Assembly (NCBI GenBank): GCA_016794525.1
Contig: JAEUJY010000152.1
Span: forward strand, 1 to 43,615
DNA length: 43,615 bases
Direction of reading: 5' to 3'
DNA from: Myxococcales bacterium
GTDB taxonomy: Bacteria; Myxococcota_A; Polyangia; Haliangiales; Haliangiaceae
Position numbers and translations under genes: made by a program
Shown here: in pieces, positions 20,393 through 28,150 of the stretch
How positions within the stretch are numbered: position 1 is the first letter of the stretch
How the letters are laid out: each line of letters opens with the position of its first letter
Notes under the pieces: model-generated
Seen by the model: the letters and a program-made list of their open reading frames with translations, nothing else
Told to the model about the DNA's origin: nothing
Databases searched by the model: none

Positions 20393-20909
20393 AAAAGCCT
20401 TCGTTCTGCTTCTTCACCGCGGTGTCGCCGCTCCAGCTGAAGTAGTAGCTGTCGCGGGTGGCGTTGCCGTCGAGGTCGCAGTGCGCGAGCAGGTAGTACC
20501 AGTCGGTCGTCGGGGCGTTGACCAGGCCGAACTCGCCGGCCTTGGTGCCGAGGCCGGTCGCGCTGCCGGCGGCGCCGGCGATGACGACGTAGCCGCAGTA
20601 GAGCTTCTCGTTGGTGAGCCGCACCTTGAGCGAGGTCCACGACGCGGGCGGCGTGGTGGCCACCTGGGCGGTGCGGCCCGGCGTGGCGGGGTAGGTGTCG
20701 GTCTCGCCGGTGCCGGTCGAGAAGTACACGCCGTTGGCGAGGTGGTACTCCTCCTGGCGCTGCCGGAGCTCGGCGAAGACCGCGTTGACTTCGGCGCCGC
20801 GCGCCTTGCGAGTGGTCTTGGTGAACTGCGGGATGGCGACCGCCGCGAGGATGCCGACGATCGCCACGGCGATCATGAGCTCCACCAGCGTGAATCCGCG
20901 ATCCCTCAC
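20391..20909 (-). CDS. Type IV pilin-like protein, sigma-54-type promoter
   Basis: A 172-residue prepilin with a very short leader, MRDRG/FTLVELMIAVAIVG: cleavage after G5, +5 glutamate E10. The alpha-1 helix ends IPQFTKTTRKARG. The globular part has two cysteines (YCGY and AHCDLDG) and a DSYYFSWSGD end. It differs clearly from the neighbouring pilin outside the N-terminus. The start is a GTG with AAGGG 6 bases upstream. A sigma-54-type promoter match lies at 20923-20938 and paired palindromes at 21101-21156. It is the first gene of the pilin group, so it is probably the regulated one. Confidence 0.88.
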   Translation of the reverse strand: MRDRGFTLVELMIAVAIVGILAAVAIPQFTKTTRKARGAEVNAVFAELRQRQEEYHLANGVYFSTGTGETDTYPATPGRTAQVATTPPASWTSLKVRLTNEKLYCGYVVIAGAAGSATGLGTKAGEFGLVNAPTTDWYYLLAHCDLDGNATRDSYYFSWSGDTAVKKQNEGF

Positions 20910-20922
20910 GCCAGACCCTTAG

Positions 20923-20938
20923 TGCAGCGGATGTGCCA
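20923..20938 (-). promoter_or_regulatory. Sigma-54 promoter match (-24/-12)
   Basis: On the minus strand the sequence TGGCACATCCGCTGCA fits the sigma-54 consensus TGGCACG-N4-TTGCA. The invariant GG (20937-20936) and GC (20925-20924) are separated by exactly 10 bases. Type IV pilin genes are classically transcribed by sigma-54 with PilR. The predicted start of transcription (near 20912) leaves only about 3 bases before the GTG. Confidence 0.6.
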
Positions 20939-21100
20939 TGCCTTACCCGCCGCCAACTCGTTGATCTCTGGCGACCGACCGCTCACCCCGGCGCGGCGAG
21001 CGACGAATCGCGGCGCGCGCGGTGCCCAAAAACGTCACCCGATTCGCGTTTCGTCCCGAGGGGTTGCGGTCGGGTAGCGGTTCCTCACGGTGGCCAGCTC

Positions 21101-21156
21101 TGACGATCCCCATCCGATCGTCAGGCAGGTCTGACGATCCCCATCCGATCGTCAGG
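21101..21156. repeat. Two phased palindromes upstream of the pilin promoter
   Basis: Two identical 25-bp palindromes, CTGACGAT-N9-ATCGTCAG, at 21101-21125 and 21132-21156, start 31 bases apart, or about three helical turns. They lie about 200-230 bases upstream of the predicted pilin transcript start and 31 bases after the stop of the lipoprotein gene at 21187. They could be activator binding sites or a double terminator. Confidence 0.75.
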
Positions 21157-21186
21157 CCTCGGCGGGGGCGCCCCTCGCCCACACGC

Positions 21187-21693
21187 TCAGGGGCCGGCGA
21201 CGCGGAGGGCGGTGACGGGGGAGAGGTGCGGCTGCTGATCGCCGGGGCGGCGGAGGCGGCCGCCCTGGCCGTGGTACTCGGGGAACGGCTGCGCGGGGTC
21301 GAGCACGGTGACGACGATGTCGCCGCGGCGGGTGAGGAACAGGACGGGCGCGGTGGCGGTGGCCGAGGTCGGCGCGTCCAGCTTGAGCGTCATGCCGCTC
21401 GGGCCGACCGCCTCGATGGTGCGGCCGGGGGCGTTGAACGCCGGCACCAGCGAGGTCAGGCGCCACGCCTTGCGCTCGGCGTCGGCGAAGTCGGGTGGCA
21501 GCGCGAGCAGGCGCGCGGCGTCGACGGCCGGCGCGGGCGCGCCGTCGATGCTCACCTCGATCTTCAGGGTGGCCGGGATCTCGACGGTGGGCGGCGGCGG
21601 CGCCGTCGGGGCGCGCTTGGTGCGGCTCTCGTCGGACGCCTTCGAGCACCCGACCAGCGCCAGGACCACGAACACGAGCGCGCGCCGGTGCAC
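21187..21693 (-). CDS. Small hypothetical lipoprotein
   Basis: 168 residues with a lipoprotein signal (MHRRALVFVVLALVGC, C16), a Pro-rich spacer (APTAPPPPTVEIP), and a compact beta-rich domain ending SPVTALRVAGP. I do not recognise a family. The GTG start at 21693 is supported by the signal peptide and by TACACT 6 bases upstream. It lies 26 bases downstream of another lipoprotein gene on the same strand. Confidence 0.7.
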   Translation of the reverse strand: MHRRALVFVVLALVGCSKASDESRTKRAPTAPPPPTVEIPATLKIEVSIDGAPAPAVDAARLLALPPDFADAERKAWRLTSLVPAFNAPGRTIEAVGPSGMTLKLDAPTSATATAPVLFLTRRGDIVVTVLDPAQPFPEYHGQGGRLRRPGDQQPHLSPVTALRVAGP

Positions 21694-21699
21694 GCCGTC

Positions 21700-21705
21700 A
21701 GTGTA
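21700..21705 (-). promoter_or_regulatory. -10-like TACACT before the lipoprotein gene
   Basis: TACACT on the minus strand is followed by 6 bases (GACGGC) and the GTG start at 21693. The spacing predicts a leaderless transcript. It lies in the 26-base gap after the upstream lipoprotein gene. Confidence 0.5.
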
Positions 21706-21719
21706 GCGCGGGAGGCGCG

Positions 21720-22523
21720 CTACTGGCAGACCGTCGCGTCGAGGGCGAGGGTGTCGAAGAAGAACGACGTCTCCAGCGAGAAGTCGTTGGTCGACCGGAA
21801 CCGGATCTTCACGGTCTGGCCGGCGTGCGGCGTGGCGAACGTGAACGTGAAGTTGGTCCACGCCGTCAGCGCGCCCTGGTTGGTCAGCGACATCGCGGTC
21901 TCGAGCACCGCGTCGGTCGACGACAGCATCTCGACCGCGGCGGTGTCGTAGACGCCGCCGGTCTCGCTGGTGCGCACGTCGTACTTGCCGCGCAGCACCA
22001 GCGCGGTGGTGCCGGCGGGGATGGTCACGGTCTGGACCGCCGCGTCGGAGCCGCTGGTGAGGCCGCCCAGCCACATCCGGTTGGGGGCGGTGTCGGCGGC
22101 GACGCCGCCGGTGTCGGCGGTGATCGGCGGGTACAGCGGGTCGATCACGGTCTCGACCCAGCCGGTCGCGCGCGGCGTCGCGTCGAGGTTGGCGTTGACC
22201 AGCAGCTGCTGCGTGGTGGTCGTGCACCCGGGCGCGTCGATCGGCGTCGGCGCGTCGATCGGCGTCGGCGCGTCGATCGGCGTCGGCGCGTCGATGGGCG
22301 TGGGCGCATCCACGGTGCCCGCGTCGATGCTCGCCGCGTCGACGCTCGCCGCGTCGACGTTCGCGGCGTCGATGCTCGGCGCATCGACGTCGGGCGCGTC
22401 GGTCACGCCCACGGCGTCGATCCGCGCCGCGTCGGTGCGCGCGTCGATCGGGCCGTCGTCGCCGCTGCCCGCCGAGGCACACGCACCGACCAGGACCAGC
22501 GCGATCGATCCGAAGGACTTCAT
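21720..22523 (-). CDS. Lipoprotein with Asp-Ala-Pro linker and jelly-roll-like domain
   Basis: 267 residues. Lipoprotein signal MKSFGSIALVLVGAC (C15), then a low-complexity linker (about 20-100) of IDA-type units including four copies of PTPIDA encoded by an 18-bp DNA repeat. The C-terminal domain (about 105-267) looks like a carbohydrate-binding or jelly-roll beta-sandwich: LLVNANLDATPRATGW at its start, and YDVRTSET and VKIRFRSTNDFSLETSFF later. This pattern is common in proteins that bind glycans or act as accessory domains of surface proteins. The ATG at 22523 gives the clean signal peptide; the frame is open further upstream. It is anchored in an envelope membrane. Its partner is unknown. 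Confidence 0.72.
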   Translation of the reverse strand: MKSFGSIALVLVGACASAGSGDDGPIDARTDAARIDAVGVTDAPDVDAPSIDAANVDAASVDAASIDAGTVDAPTPIDAPTPIDAPTPIDAPTPIDAPGCTTTTQQLLVNANLDATPRATGWVETVIDPLYPPITADTGGVAADTAPNRMWLGGLTSGSDAAVQTVTIPAGTTALVLRGKYDVRTSETGGVYDTAAVEMLSSTDAVLETAMSLTNQGALTAWTNFTFTFATPHAGQTVKIRFRSTNDFSLETSFFFDTLALDATVCQ

Positions 22524-22624
22524 GGACGCGAATTGTCCCGCCGCCCGTCCGCGCACGCAACAAGCCCCGCACCGATGTGCCATCGCGCACGAGGTTGGGG
22601 GCTCCGCATTGCGGCCCCTCCGCA

Positions 22625-22688
22625 GAACGCTCTCGCGTTCGGATGGCGGTCATCCCCCCAACTCCGCTGAACGCTCTCGCGTTTCGGG
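22625..22688. repeat. Repeated palindrome GAACGC-TCTC-GCGTT(T)C
   Basis: Two copies of GAACGCTCTCGCGTTCGG-like sequence (22625-22642 and 22669-22688), starting 44 bases apart, each self-complementary around TCTC. They belong to the repeat-rich intergenic stretch 22540-22780. On the minus strand they follow the hairpin module and share CCCGAAACG with the copies at 18641 and 26771. Confidence 0.65.
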
Positions 22689-22694
22689 TGGGGG

Positions 22695-22735
22695 CCCCAC
22701 GTCTTGTGGGGGAGGGGCTTTGCGAAAGCCCCTCC
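22695..22735 (-). terminator. GAGGG-family hairpin, copy 3, with second hairpin
   Basis: In the minus-strand sense a perfect 11-bp hairpin GGAGGGGCTTT / CGC / AAAGCCCCTCC (22735-22711) is followed by a second hairpin CCCCAC / AAGAC / GTGGGG (22711-22695). It is the second of two such hairpins after the tRNA gene. Confidence 0.7.
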
Positions 22736-22750
22736 AAGTAACAGGCGGGG

Positions 22751-22773
22751 GAGGGTTTTTGCGAAAAACCCTC
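22751..22773 (-). terminator. GAGGG-family hairpin, copy 4, after tRNA-Leu
   Basis: A perfect hairpin GAGGGTTTTT / CGC / AAAAACCCTC (minus-strand sense) starts 11 bases after the tRNA 3' end. It is followed by a C-rich run and not by T's. It is a probable transcript end for the tRNA. Confidence 0.75.
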
Positions 22774-22784
22774 TCTTAAACACG

Positions 22785-22867
22785 TGCCGGGGGTCGGACT
22801 CGAACCGACACTCCCGCGAGGGAAGGGGCTTTTGAGACCCCCGAGTCTACCATTTCTCCACCCCGGC
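22785..22867 (-). tRNA. tRNA-Leu, anticodon CAA
   Basis: An 83-base cloverleaf. The acceptor stem is GCCGGGG paired with CCCCGGC, with discriminator A. The D-stem is GAG/CTC with GG in the loop. The anticodon loop is CTCAAAA, giving anticodon CAA (reads UUG), with a T-G pair closing the stem. A long class II variable arm with a CCCTCGCGGGA stem is typical of leucine tRNAs. The T-arm is GTCGG-TTCGAGT-CCGAC. The CCA end is not encoded. Confidence 0.95.
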
Positions 22868-22952
22868 TCCGACGACAAGGCCGCCTTGCGGCGGCCCGAT
22901 GCCGTCACGTGCGAGCGCGCCTGCCGCGATCGGCGCAGCGCGCTCTAGCGGC

Positions 22953-23156
22953 TCACATGCCGCAGGGGTTGGCGCCCTCGCAGGGGTTCGCCGCGCCGCC
23001 GTAGGCGTCGCCGCCGTAGGCGTCGCCGCCCATCGAGCCGCCGCCGGTCTCGGTGGTGGTGTCGGGAGCCGGGGTGGTCGCAGCCTTCTTCTTCGAGCAG
23101 GCGGCGGTACCGACGGCGAGGGCGCAAGCAACAACGAGGATCGCGAACTTCTTCAT
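22953..23156 (-). CDS. Small lipoprotein with GGDAYGG repeats
   Basis: 67 residues: lipoprotein signal [20 protein letters not shown] (C20), then [16 protein letters not shown] and a tail of [12 protein letters not shown] and [12 protein letters not shown] ribosome site GGAGA sits 5 bases before the ATG. It resembles the next gene upstream (shared SK-x-AATTPA and YGGD motifs), so the two are probable paralogues. It lies 59 bases downstream of that gene in the same operon. No known family; probably a small envelope protein. Confidence 0.72.
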   Translation of the reverse strand: MKKFAILVVACALAVGTAACSKKKAATTPAPDTTTETGGGSMGGDAYGGDAYGGAANPCEGANPCGM

Positions 23157-23215
23157 GGGATTCTCCTTACAAGACTGCGCGGAAGTCCGCGCCAAGACCG
23201 GCGATCGCCGGAAGG

Positions 23216-23413
23216 TCAGTACCCGTCCGGGTCACTCCCAGACGGGTCAGGTCGCGGCTCGCCGGCTGGCTCGCTCGCGCCATACGTATCGCCGCCATAG
23301 GCGGCGCCACCGGCGGGATCCGCCGGGGTGGTGGCGGCGCGCTTGCTGCCGCAGCCCGCGGCGACCAGCGCCAGGAGCAGGGCCACGAGCGCCGCGATAG
23401 CGGGGCGGGTCAC
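23216..23413 (-). CDS. Small lipoprotein, YGGD paralogue
   Basis: 65 residues starting at a GTG: signal TRPAIAALVALLLALVAAGC (C21), then GSKRAATTPADPAGGAAYGGDTYGASEPAG and an acidic Pro-rich tail ending PSGSDPDGY. The GTG overlaps the TGA of the TPR gene in front (GTGA), which fixes the start and shows translational coupling. It shares the AATTPA and YGGD elements with the neighbouring 67-residue lipoprotein. Confidence 0.7.
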   Translation of the reverse strand: MTRPAIAALVALLLALVAAGCGSKRAATTPADPAGGAAYGGDTYGASEPAGEPRPDPSGSDPDGY

Positions 23414-23724
23414 GCGACCTCCGCGAGCGCCGACTGCAGCTCGCCCCGCGCGTGCGAGTCGCCGCGCGCCGTCGCGACCTCGATCCCGCGCTGGAACAGG
23501 GTGCGCGCCTGGTCGGTGCGACCGAGCTTGCTCGCCACCCCACCCGCCATCAGGTAGCTCGGGACGTAGTCCGGGAACGCCGCGATCAGCTCCTCGAACG
23601 AGGCGGCCGCGGCCTCGAGCTCGCCGCGGCTCCGGAACTCCATGGCCAGGCCGTACCGCGGGAATGGATCCTGCGGAGCCTTGGCGATGAGCGCCCGGAA
23701 CGAGGCGATGCGGTCGATGGCCAT
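23410..23724 (-). CDS. Small TPR protein
   Basis: 104 residues without a signal peptide, made of helix pairs with TPR spacing. DPFPRYGLAMEFRSRGELEAA and VPSYLMAGGVASKLGRTDQA each match the TPR consensus (small residues at positions 8, 20 and 27 of the unit). It probably mediates protein-protein contact in the cytoplasm. It is the first gene of a three-gene operon with the two small lipoproteins and overlaps the second by 4 bases. The 148 bases upstream (23725-23872) separate it from the divergent DUF429 gene; I see nothing definite there. Confidence 0.75.
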   Translation of the reverse strand: MAIDRIASFRALIAKAPQDPFPRYGLAMEFRSRGELEAAAASFEELIAAFPDYVPSYLMAGGVASKLGRTDQARTLFQRGIEVATARGDSHARGELQSALAEVA

Positions 23725-23872
23725 GCAAAGCGGCGGACGTAGAACGTCGACCCCGGACCGTGCTTACACCGGGAATGCAGGTTTTGTCACGCCGCGGCGT
23801 GCCCCTTGTGATCCCGCGGATCTCGAAAGCGAACGCATGGCCAGCTGCCGCCAAACCGGCTAGAAACGATCC

Positions 23873-24742
23873 ATGGCGCGGCGCTTCACCGGCTTCGTCG
23901 GCGTCGACCTCGGGGGGGCCCGGGGCAAGACGACGGCGGTGACTCACCTGGTCGCCAGCGCGGCCGGGGGCGAGCCCCGCGCCCGGGTCCTGGCGGTCTC
24001 GACCCGCCATCGCGGCGAGCCGTGGATCGACGCGACATTGCTCGAGTTCGTGGCGTCGCTGGGCGACGATCTGGTGGTCGCGATCAACGCGCCGCTCACG
24101 GCTCCCGCGTGCGCCCGGTGCGTCGTGCCGGCGTGCCCCGGGGTCGAGGCCTGCGTCGACCCGGCGGTGGTGTGGCAGCGGACCGAGGGGCGGGCGATGG
24201 TCGAGGGGGCCGCGGTGGCCGCGGTGGTGGGCGCCCAGAATCGGGCGCTGCCCGAGCCGCCGCGCGGCCGCTGGCGGGTGCAGCCCTACGCCCACCGCGC
24301 CACCGAGCTGGTGCTCTGCTACGAGCGCGGCCTGTTGCCGGCGAGCCAGGTCGGCCACGCGGTCGGCCTGGTCGCGGCGCGCGCGGCCCACCTGCGCCGC
24401 CGGCTGGTGCGGGCCGGCTTCGCGTTGCATCAAAACCTGCTCGAGGTCTCGCCGGCCGCCACGATCGCCGCGCTGTTCGACCGGCGGCGGGCCCGGGGCT
24501 ACAAGCGCGACGCCGACCCCTGGGAGACCCGGGCGGCGCTGGTCGAGGCGCTGGGCGACCTCGAGTTCGCGCCGGCCAGCCGGCTGGCGCGCGAGGACGC
24601 GCTGTCCAACGACCACTGCTTCGACTCGCTGATCGCCGCGTACACCGCGTACCTGTGGGCGCGCGACGAGTGGACGATGCCCGAGGCCGGCGCGCCGTTC
24701 GTCGAGGACGGCTGGATCTGGGCGCCGCCGCCGCGCGACTAG
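23873..24742 (+). CDS. DUF429-family protein, predicted RNase H-like fold
   Basis: 289 residues. The N-terminus [18 protein letters not shown], the strand VVAINAPLT and the C-terminal [17 protein letters not shown] with conserved aspartates match the DUF429 family (predicted RNase H-like nuclease fold). A cysteine cluster, [15 protein letters not shown] (about 80-95), may bind a metal; it is conserved in some members. The role of the family is not established. ATG start with TAGAAA 6 bases upstream. It is convergent with the next gene, only 7 bases apart, without a terminator. Confidence 0.75.
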   Translation: MARRFTGFVGVDLGGARGKTTAVTHLVASAAGGEPRARVLAVSTRHRGEPWIDATLLEFVASLGDDLVVAINAPLTAPACARCVVPACPGVEACVDPAVVWQRTEGRAMVEGAAVAAVVGAQNRALPEPPRGRWRVQPYAHRATELVLCYERGLLPASQVGHAVGLVAARAAHLRRRLVRAGFALHQNLLEVSPAATIAALFDRRRARGYKRDADPWETRAALVEALGDLEFAPASRLAREDALSNDHCFDSLIAAYTAYLWARDEWTMPEAGAPFVEDGWIWAPPPRD

Positions 24743-24749
24743 CGCGCGG

Positions 24750-25511
24750 CTACTGGATGCGGACCAGGAGCGAGTACGGCCCGGCGACGCCCGGGTTGTA
24801 GCCGTCGACGACCACGTAGACCGTCGTGGCCGCGGTCGCGGTGTAGCTGGCGGTCTCGGCGCCCGAGATCGAGGAGTCGGAGCCGGCGAGGCAGGCCGGC
24901 GAGGTCGAGCACGGCGTGACCAGCTCGAGCGAGATGTCCCACGACGTGGTCGGCGTCGCGGTGGCGGTGACCATCTGGCCGGCGTTGAGCGTGACCATGT
25001 AGACGTGGTCGGGGCCGTCGGGCACGTAGCCGGTGCAGGTGCCGGTCGGGCTCGACACGTCGTCCGCCGCACCGGTGGTGTTGCCGGTGACGGTGGTCCC
25101 CGACGGCGTCGCGGCGGCGGCGGTGATGTTCTGCGCCTGGGCGCAGGTGTCGGGCACGGTCGTGGTGCCGCCGTCGATCGGCATGGCGTCGATCGGCAGC
25201 GCGGCGTCGATCGGCGTCGCCGCGTCGATGGGCGTCGCGGCGTCGACCGGCGGGGCGGCGTCGGTGGCGGCGGCGTCGGTGGCGGCGGCGTCGGTGGCGG
25301 CGGCGTCGACCGGCGTCGGCGGGGCGTCGATCGGTTGATCCGGCGCGTCGACCGGCTGGTCGGCCGCGTCGACCGGGCGCGCGTCGATGCGCGCGGCGTC
25401 GATGTTCACGTCGTCGCCGGTGCTGCTGCCGGAGGCGCAGGCGCCGAAGGCGACCAGCGCGAGGGCCGACGCGATGGTGGACGACAGGGGCGAGCGAACA
25501 GGCGAGCGCAT
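24750..25511 (-). CDS. Lipoprotein with Asp-Ala linker and PPC-like domain
   Basis: 253 residues. Signal with lipid cysteine C25 (LVAFGAC), a long acidic Asp-Ala linker (about 33-125, including TDAAA repeats encoded by a 15-bp DNA unit), then a beta domain (about 130-253). In it [16 protein letters not shown] and [20 protein letters not shown] match the bacterial pre-peptidase C-terminal (PPC) domain, a beta-sandwich found on secreted proteins. The linker is of the same kind as in the lipoproteins at 21720 and 2129. The start at 25511 gives the best signal peptide, with TAGCGT 8 bases upstream; an earlier start at 25565 is possible. The role is unknown. Confidence 0.72.
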   Translation of the reverse strand: MRSPVRSPLSSTIASALALVAFGACASGSSTGDDVNIDAARIDARPVDAADQPVDAPDQPIDAPPTPVDAAATDAAATDAAATDAAPPVDAATPIDAATPIDAALPIDAMPIDGGTTTVPDTCAQAQNITAAAATPSGTTVTGNTTGAADDVSSPTGTCTGYVPDGPDHVYMVTLNAGQMVTATATPTTSWDISLELVTPCSTSPACLAGSDSSISGAETASYTATAATTVYVVVDGYNPGVAGPYSLLVRIQ

Positions 25512-25619
25512 GGGCCGCGACGCTACGACCGGCGCGCGCGCATGGCAACGCCGATCGAGCCTCACCGACGGTGCGCGGTGTGCGCAGATGTCGGAGACGG
25601 CATCACCGCCGCCGCGCGG

Positions 25620-26339
<720 letters not shown>

Positions 26340-26437
26340 AGATAGGCTACGCGCTTCCAACGCCCGGTGACACGCGATCCCTCGCGCGTGGCGTCAGAGA
26401 TGAGCCTACCCTCGCGGCGGCCGGGTGTCGAGCCGGC

Positions 26438-26465
26438 TTGACACCGACGGACCGACCGCTACTAT
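26438..26465 (+). promoter_or_regulatory. Strong sigma-70-type promoter of rpoZ
   Basis: TTGACA (26438-26443), a 16-base spacer, and TACTAT (26460-26465). It is the best housekeeping promoter in the window. The start codon follows only 9 bases after the -10 box, so the mRNA should have almost no leader. Confidence 0.85.
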
Positions 26466-26474
26466 GCGCCCCCC

Positions 26475-26717
26475 ATGGCCCGCGTTACCGTCGAAGACTG
26501 TCTCGAGAAGGTCCCCAACCGCTTCGCGCTGGTGGTGCTGGCCGCCGAGCGCGCCCGGCAGCTGTCGCGCGGCGCGACCTCGCTCGTCGAGTGCGACAAC
26601 AAGCCGGCCGTGACCTCGCTGCGCGAGATCGCCGAGGGCTTCGTCTCGTTCCGCGAGGACGTGAAGGGCACCGTCACCGAGTTCATCAACGAGCGGCGCA
26701 AGACCGGTTACATGTGA
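26475..26717 (+). CDS. rpoZ: DNA-directed RNA polymerase subunit omega
   Basis: 80 residues, the normal size for omega. The N-terminus [20 protein letters not shown] and the following [13 protein letters not shown] are the conserved RpoZ core. Omega binds the C-terminal part of beta-prime and helps RNA polymerase assembly; in many bacteria it forms part of a ppGpp site. It stands alone here, with its own promoter and no ribosome site, only CGCCCCCC before the ATG. It is followed 6 bases after the stop by a hairpin module. In many bacteria rpoZ follows gmk; here it does not. Confidence 0.96.
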   Translation: MARVTVEDCLEKVPNRFALVVLAAERARQLSRGATSLVECDNKPAVTSLREIAEGFVSFREDVKGTVTEFINERRKTGYM

Positions 26718-26723
26718 TTCAGA

Positions 26724-26764
26724 GAGGGTTTTTCGCAAGAACCCTCCCCCGGCATTCGCCGGGG
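26724..26764 (+). terminator. GAGGG-family hairpin module, copy 5, after rpoZ
   Basis: GAGGGTTTTT / CGC / AAGAACCCTC (one T-G pair) at 26724-26746, then a perfect second hairpin CCCCGGC / ATTC / GCCGGGG at 26747-26764-ish, then CCCCCACCCGAAACGG. It is the same two-hairpin layout as after the kinase gene at 18532. Confidence 0.75.
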
Positions 26765-26787
26765 CCCCCACCCGAAACGGCCCAGAG

Positions 26788-26873
26788 CGTGCTGCGCGGG
26801 TGAGGTGGAGAACACGGAGATCGTGCTGCGCGGGTGAGTGAAGACTACGCACAGCGCGTGCTGCGCGGGTGAG
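26788..26873. repeat. Three copies of a 17-bp repeat
   Basis: CGTGCTGCGCGGGTGAG occurs perfectly at 26788-26804, 26822-26838 and 26857-26873, separated by unrelated 17- and 18-base spacers. It is non-coding and lies between rpoZ and the J-domain gene. Too short for a CRISPR. Confidence 0.85.
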
Positions 26874-26941
26874 GGCGTGAGGTAGCGGGGGCGGGGGCGA
26901 AAAGTTGCCCGGGCGGGGGAGGCGCCCCTACATGGGGGGCG

Positions 26942-27721
26942 ATGACTGCGGCTGGCGAGCGCATCGAGCGCGGCGAGTTCGCGCGGCTGGTGTACCGGCT
27001 CGGGCGCAACGAGGCGACCGGGATCCTGACGCTGACCGACGATCGCGATCGGTCGGAGGTGCTGGTGCTGCGGCGCGGGGCGCTGTGCGCCGACGACGCG
27101 CGCGCGGGGCTGGTGCGGCTGGCGCGGCTGGCGGTGCTGGGGCCGGGCGTGGCGCGCTTCGACGGCGGCGTCGCGGCGGCCCCGCCGGTGCCGGCGTCGC
27201 GCACCGTGCCGCTGGCGGCGTGGGCCCGGCGCCACCTCGAGTCGCAGGTCGACGCGACCCGCGCCGAGGCGCTGACCGCGCAGCTGGCCGGCGCGCGGCT
27301 GTCGATCCGCCCCGAGCTGGCGCCGCCGGCGGCGATGCTCGACGAGGCCGACCGCCGCATCCTGGCGGCGATGGCGCAGCCGCGGCGCCTCGATCAGATC
27401 TGGCCGCTGGCGCGCACGCCGCGGTTCCGGCTGCTGGCGTTCCTGCACTTCATGCGACAGGTCGGCGGGCTGGTCGAGGCCGGCATCGGCGCGTTCGACT
27501 CGGGGCCGCACCGCGCGCCGATCGATCCGCGCAAGGCGGCCGCGGCCCGGGTGCTGGGCGTCGAGGAGGCCGCGGATCGCGAGGCGATCAAGCGCGCGTA
27601 CCGCCGGCTGGCGCGGGCGCTGCACCCCGACCTGCAGCCGCAGCTGGTGGCGGAGCGCCGCCGCGAGCTCGAGGGGCGGCTGGCCGAGGTCACCGCGGCG
27701 GCCGCGACGCTGCTAGGCTGA
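26942..27721 (+). CDS. DUF4388-like protein with C-terminal J domain
   Basis: 259 residues, cytoplasmic. The N-terminal part (about 10-80) has the DUF4388 style ([16 protein letters not shown], then VLVLRRGAL). A middle helical region follows. The C-terminal 55 residues form a J domain: [20 protein letters not shown] and the HPD motif at 228-230, the residues that stimulate Hsp70 ATPase. DUF4388 with a J-like domain is a myxobacterial pattern; the partner DnaK and the client are unknown. No DnaK or GrpE gene is nearby. The start codon has a G-run upstream but no clear ribosome site. Confidence 0.75.
   Translation: MTAAGERIERGEFARLVYRLGRNEATGILTLTDDRDRSEVLVLRRGALCADDARAGLVRLARLAVLGPGVARFDGGVAAAPPVPASRTVPLAAWARRHLESQVDATRAEALTAQLAGARLSIRPELAPPAAMLDEADRRILAAMAQPRRLDQIWPLARTPRFRLLAFLHFMRQVGGLVEAGIGAFDSGPHRAPIDPRKAAAARVLGVEEAADREAIKRAYRRLARALHPDLQPQLVAERRRELEGRLAEVTAAAATLLG
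27714..27719 (+). promoter_or_regulatory. -10-like TAGGCT before the 129-residue protein
   Basis: TAGGCT lies exactly 6 bases before the GTG at 27726, within the last codons of the preceding gene. It may give the downstream gene its own leaderless transcript. Confidence 0.4.
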
Positions 27722-27725
27722 CCGC

Positions 27726-28115
27726 GTGGATGTCGCCGCCCGCGCGCAGCTGATCGACACCGAGGCCACCGCGCTGGTGGCGACCTTGCCGGACCTGCCG
27801 CCGGCGCGGCTGGCGGCGCTCGAGGCCGAGGCCGCGGCGCTGGCGGTCGTCCTCGACGGCGCGCCGGCGGCGGTCGCGGCCGCGCTGGCGGCGGTGATCG
27901 CCGAGTACCGCGCCGGCCGCGCCGCCCTCGAGGGCTGGGGCGTGGTCGCGTCGGCGGCCCACGCCCTGGCGCGCGCGGCGGCGGTGCCGACGGCCGGCGC
28001 GGGGCTGGCGGCGGTGGTGTTCGAGCTGGAGACGCTCTTGCCGCCGCGGGCCGCGGCCCCGGCGCGCACCGCGTCGCCCGACGTGCCGCTGACCGCGCTG
28101 GTGCGGCGTCCGTAG
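27726..28115 (+). CDS. Alanine-rich hypothetical protein
   Basis: 129 residues, over a third alanine, with long helices (LVATLPDLPPARLAALEAEA; VIAEYRAGRAALEGWGVV). No signal peptide or family motif. It starts at a GTG 4 bases after the stop of the J-domain gene, so the two may be in one operon. Codon use is the same as in the neighbours, which supports a real gene, but the strongly biased composition leaves some doubt. Confidence 0.55.
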   Translation: MDVAARAQLIDTEATALVATLPDLPPARLAALEAEAAALAVVLDGAPAAVAAALAAVIAEYRAGRAALEGWGVVASAAHALARAAAVPTAGAGLAAVVFELETLLPPRAAAPARTASPDVPLTALVRRP

Positions 28116-28150
28116 CCGCGGCGCCGCGCCGCGTGCTAAGCACCGCCGCG

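Noticed and set aside
21101-21156. Insertion-sequence end or MITE
   Set aside because: Two copies of one palindrome with a 31-bp period, no target duplication and no transposase. Regulatory sites or terminators explain it better.
22520-22870. Integration site or genomic island next to tRNA-Leu
   Set aside because: No integrase, no phage genes and no direct repeat of the tRNA 3' end was seen. The surrounding genes have the same composition.
26788-26873. Possible CRISPR array
   Set aside because: The repeat is 17 bp and the spacers are 17-18 bp, with only three units and no cas genes. CRISPR repeats are usually over 20 bp.
27726-28115. Treating the alanine-rich 129-residue frame as non-coding
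   Set aside because: It starts 4 bases after the previous gene, has a -10-like box at the usual spacing, and no competing frame there is better. I kept it with low confidence.
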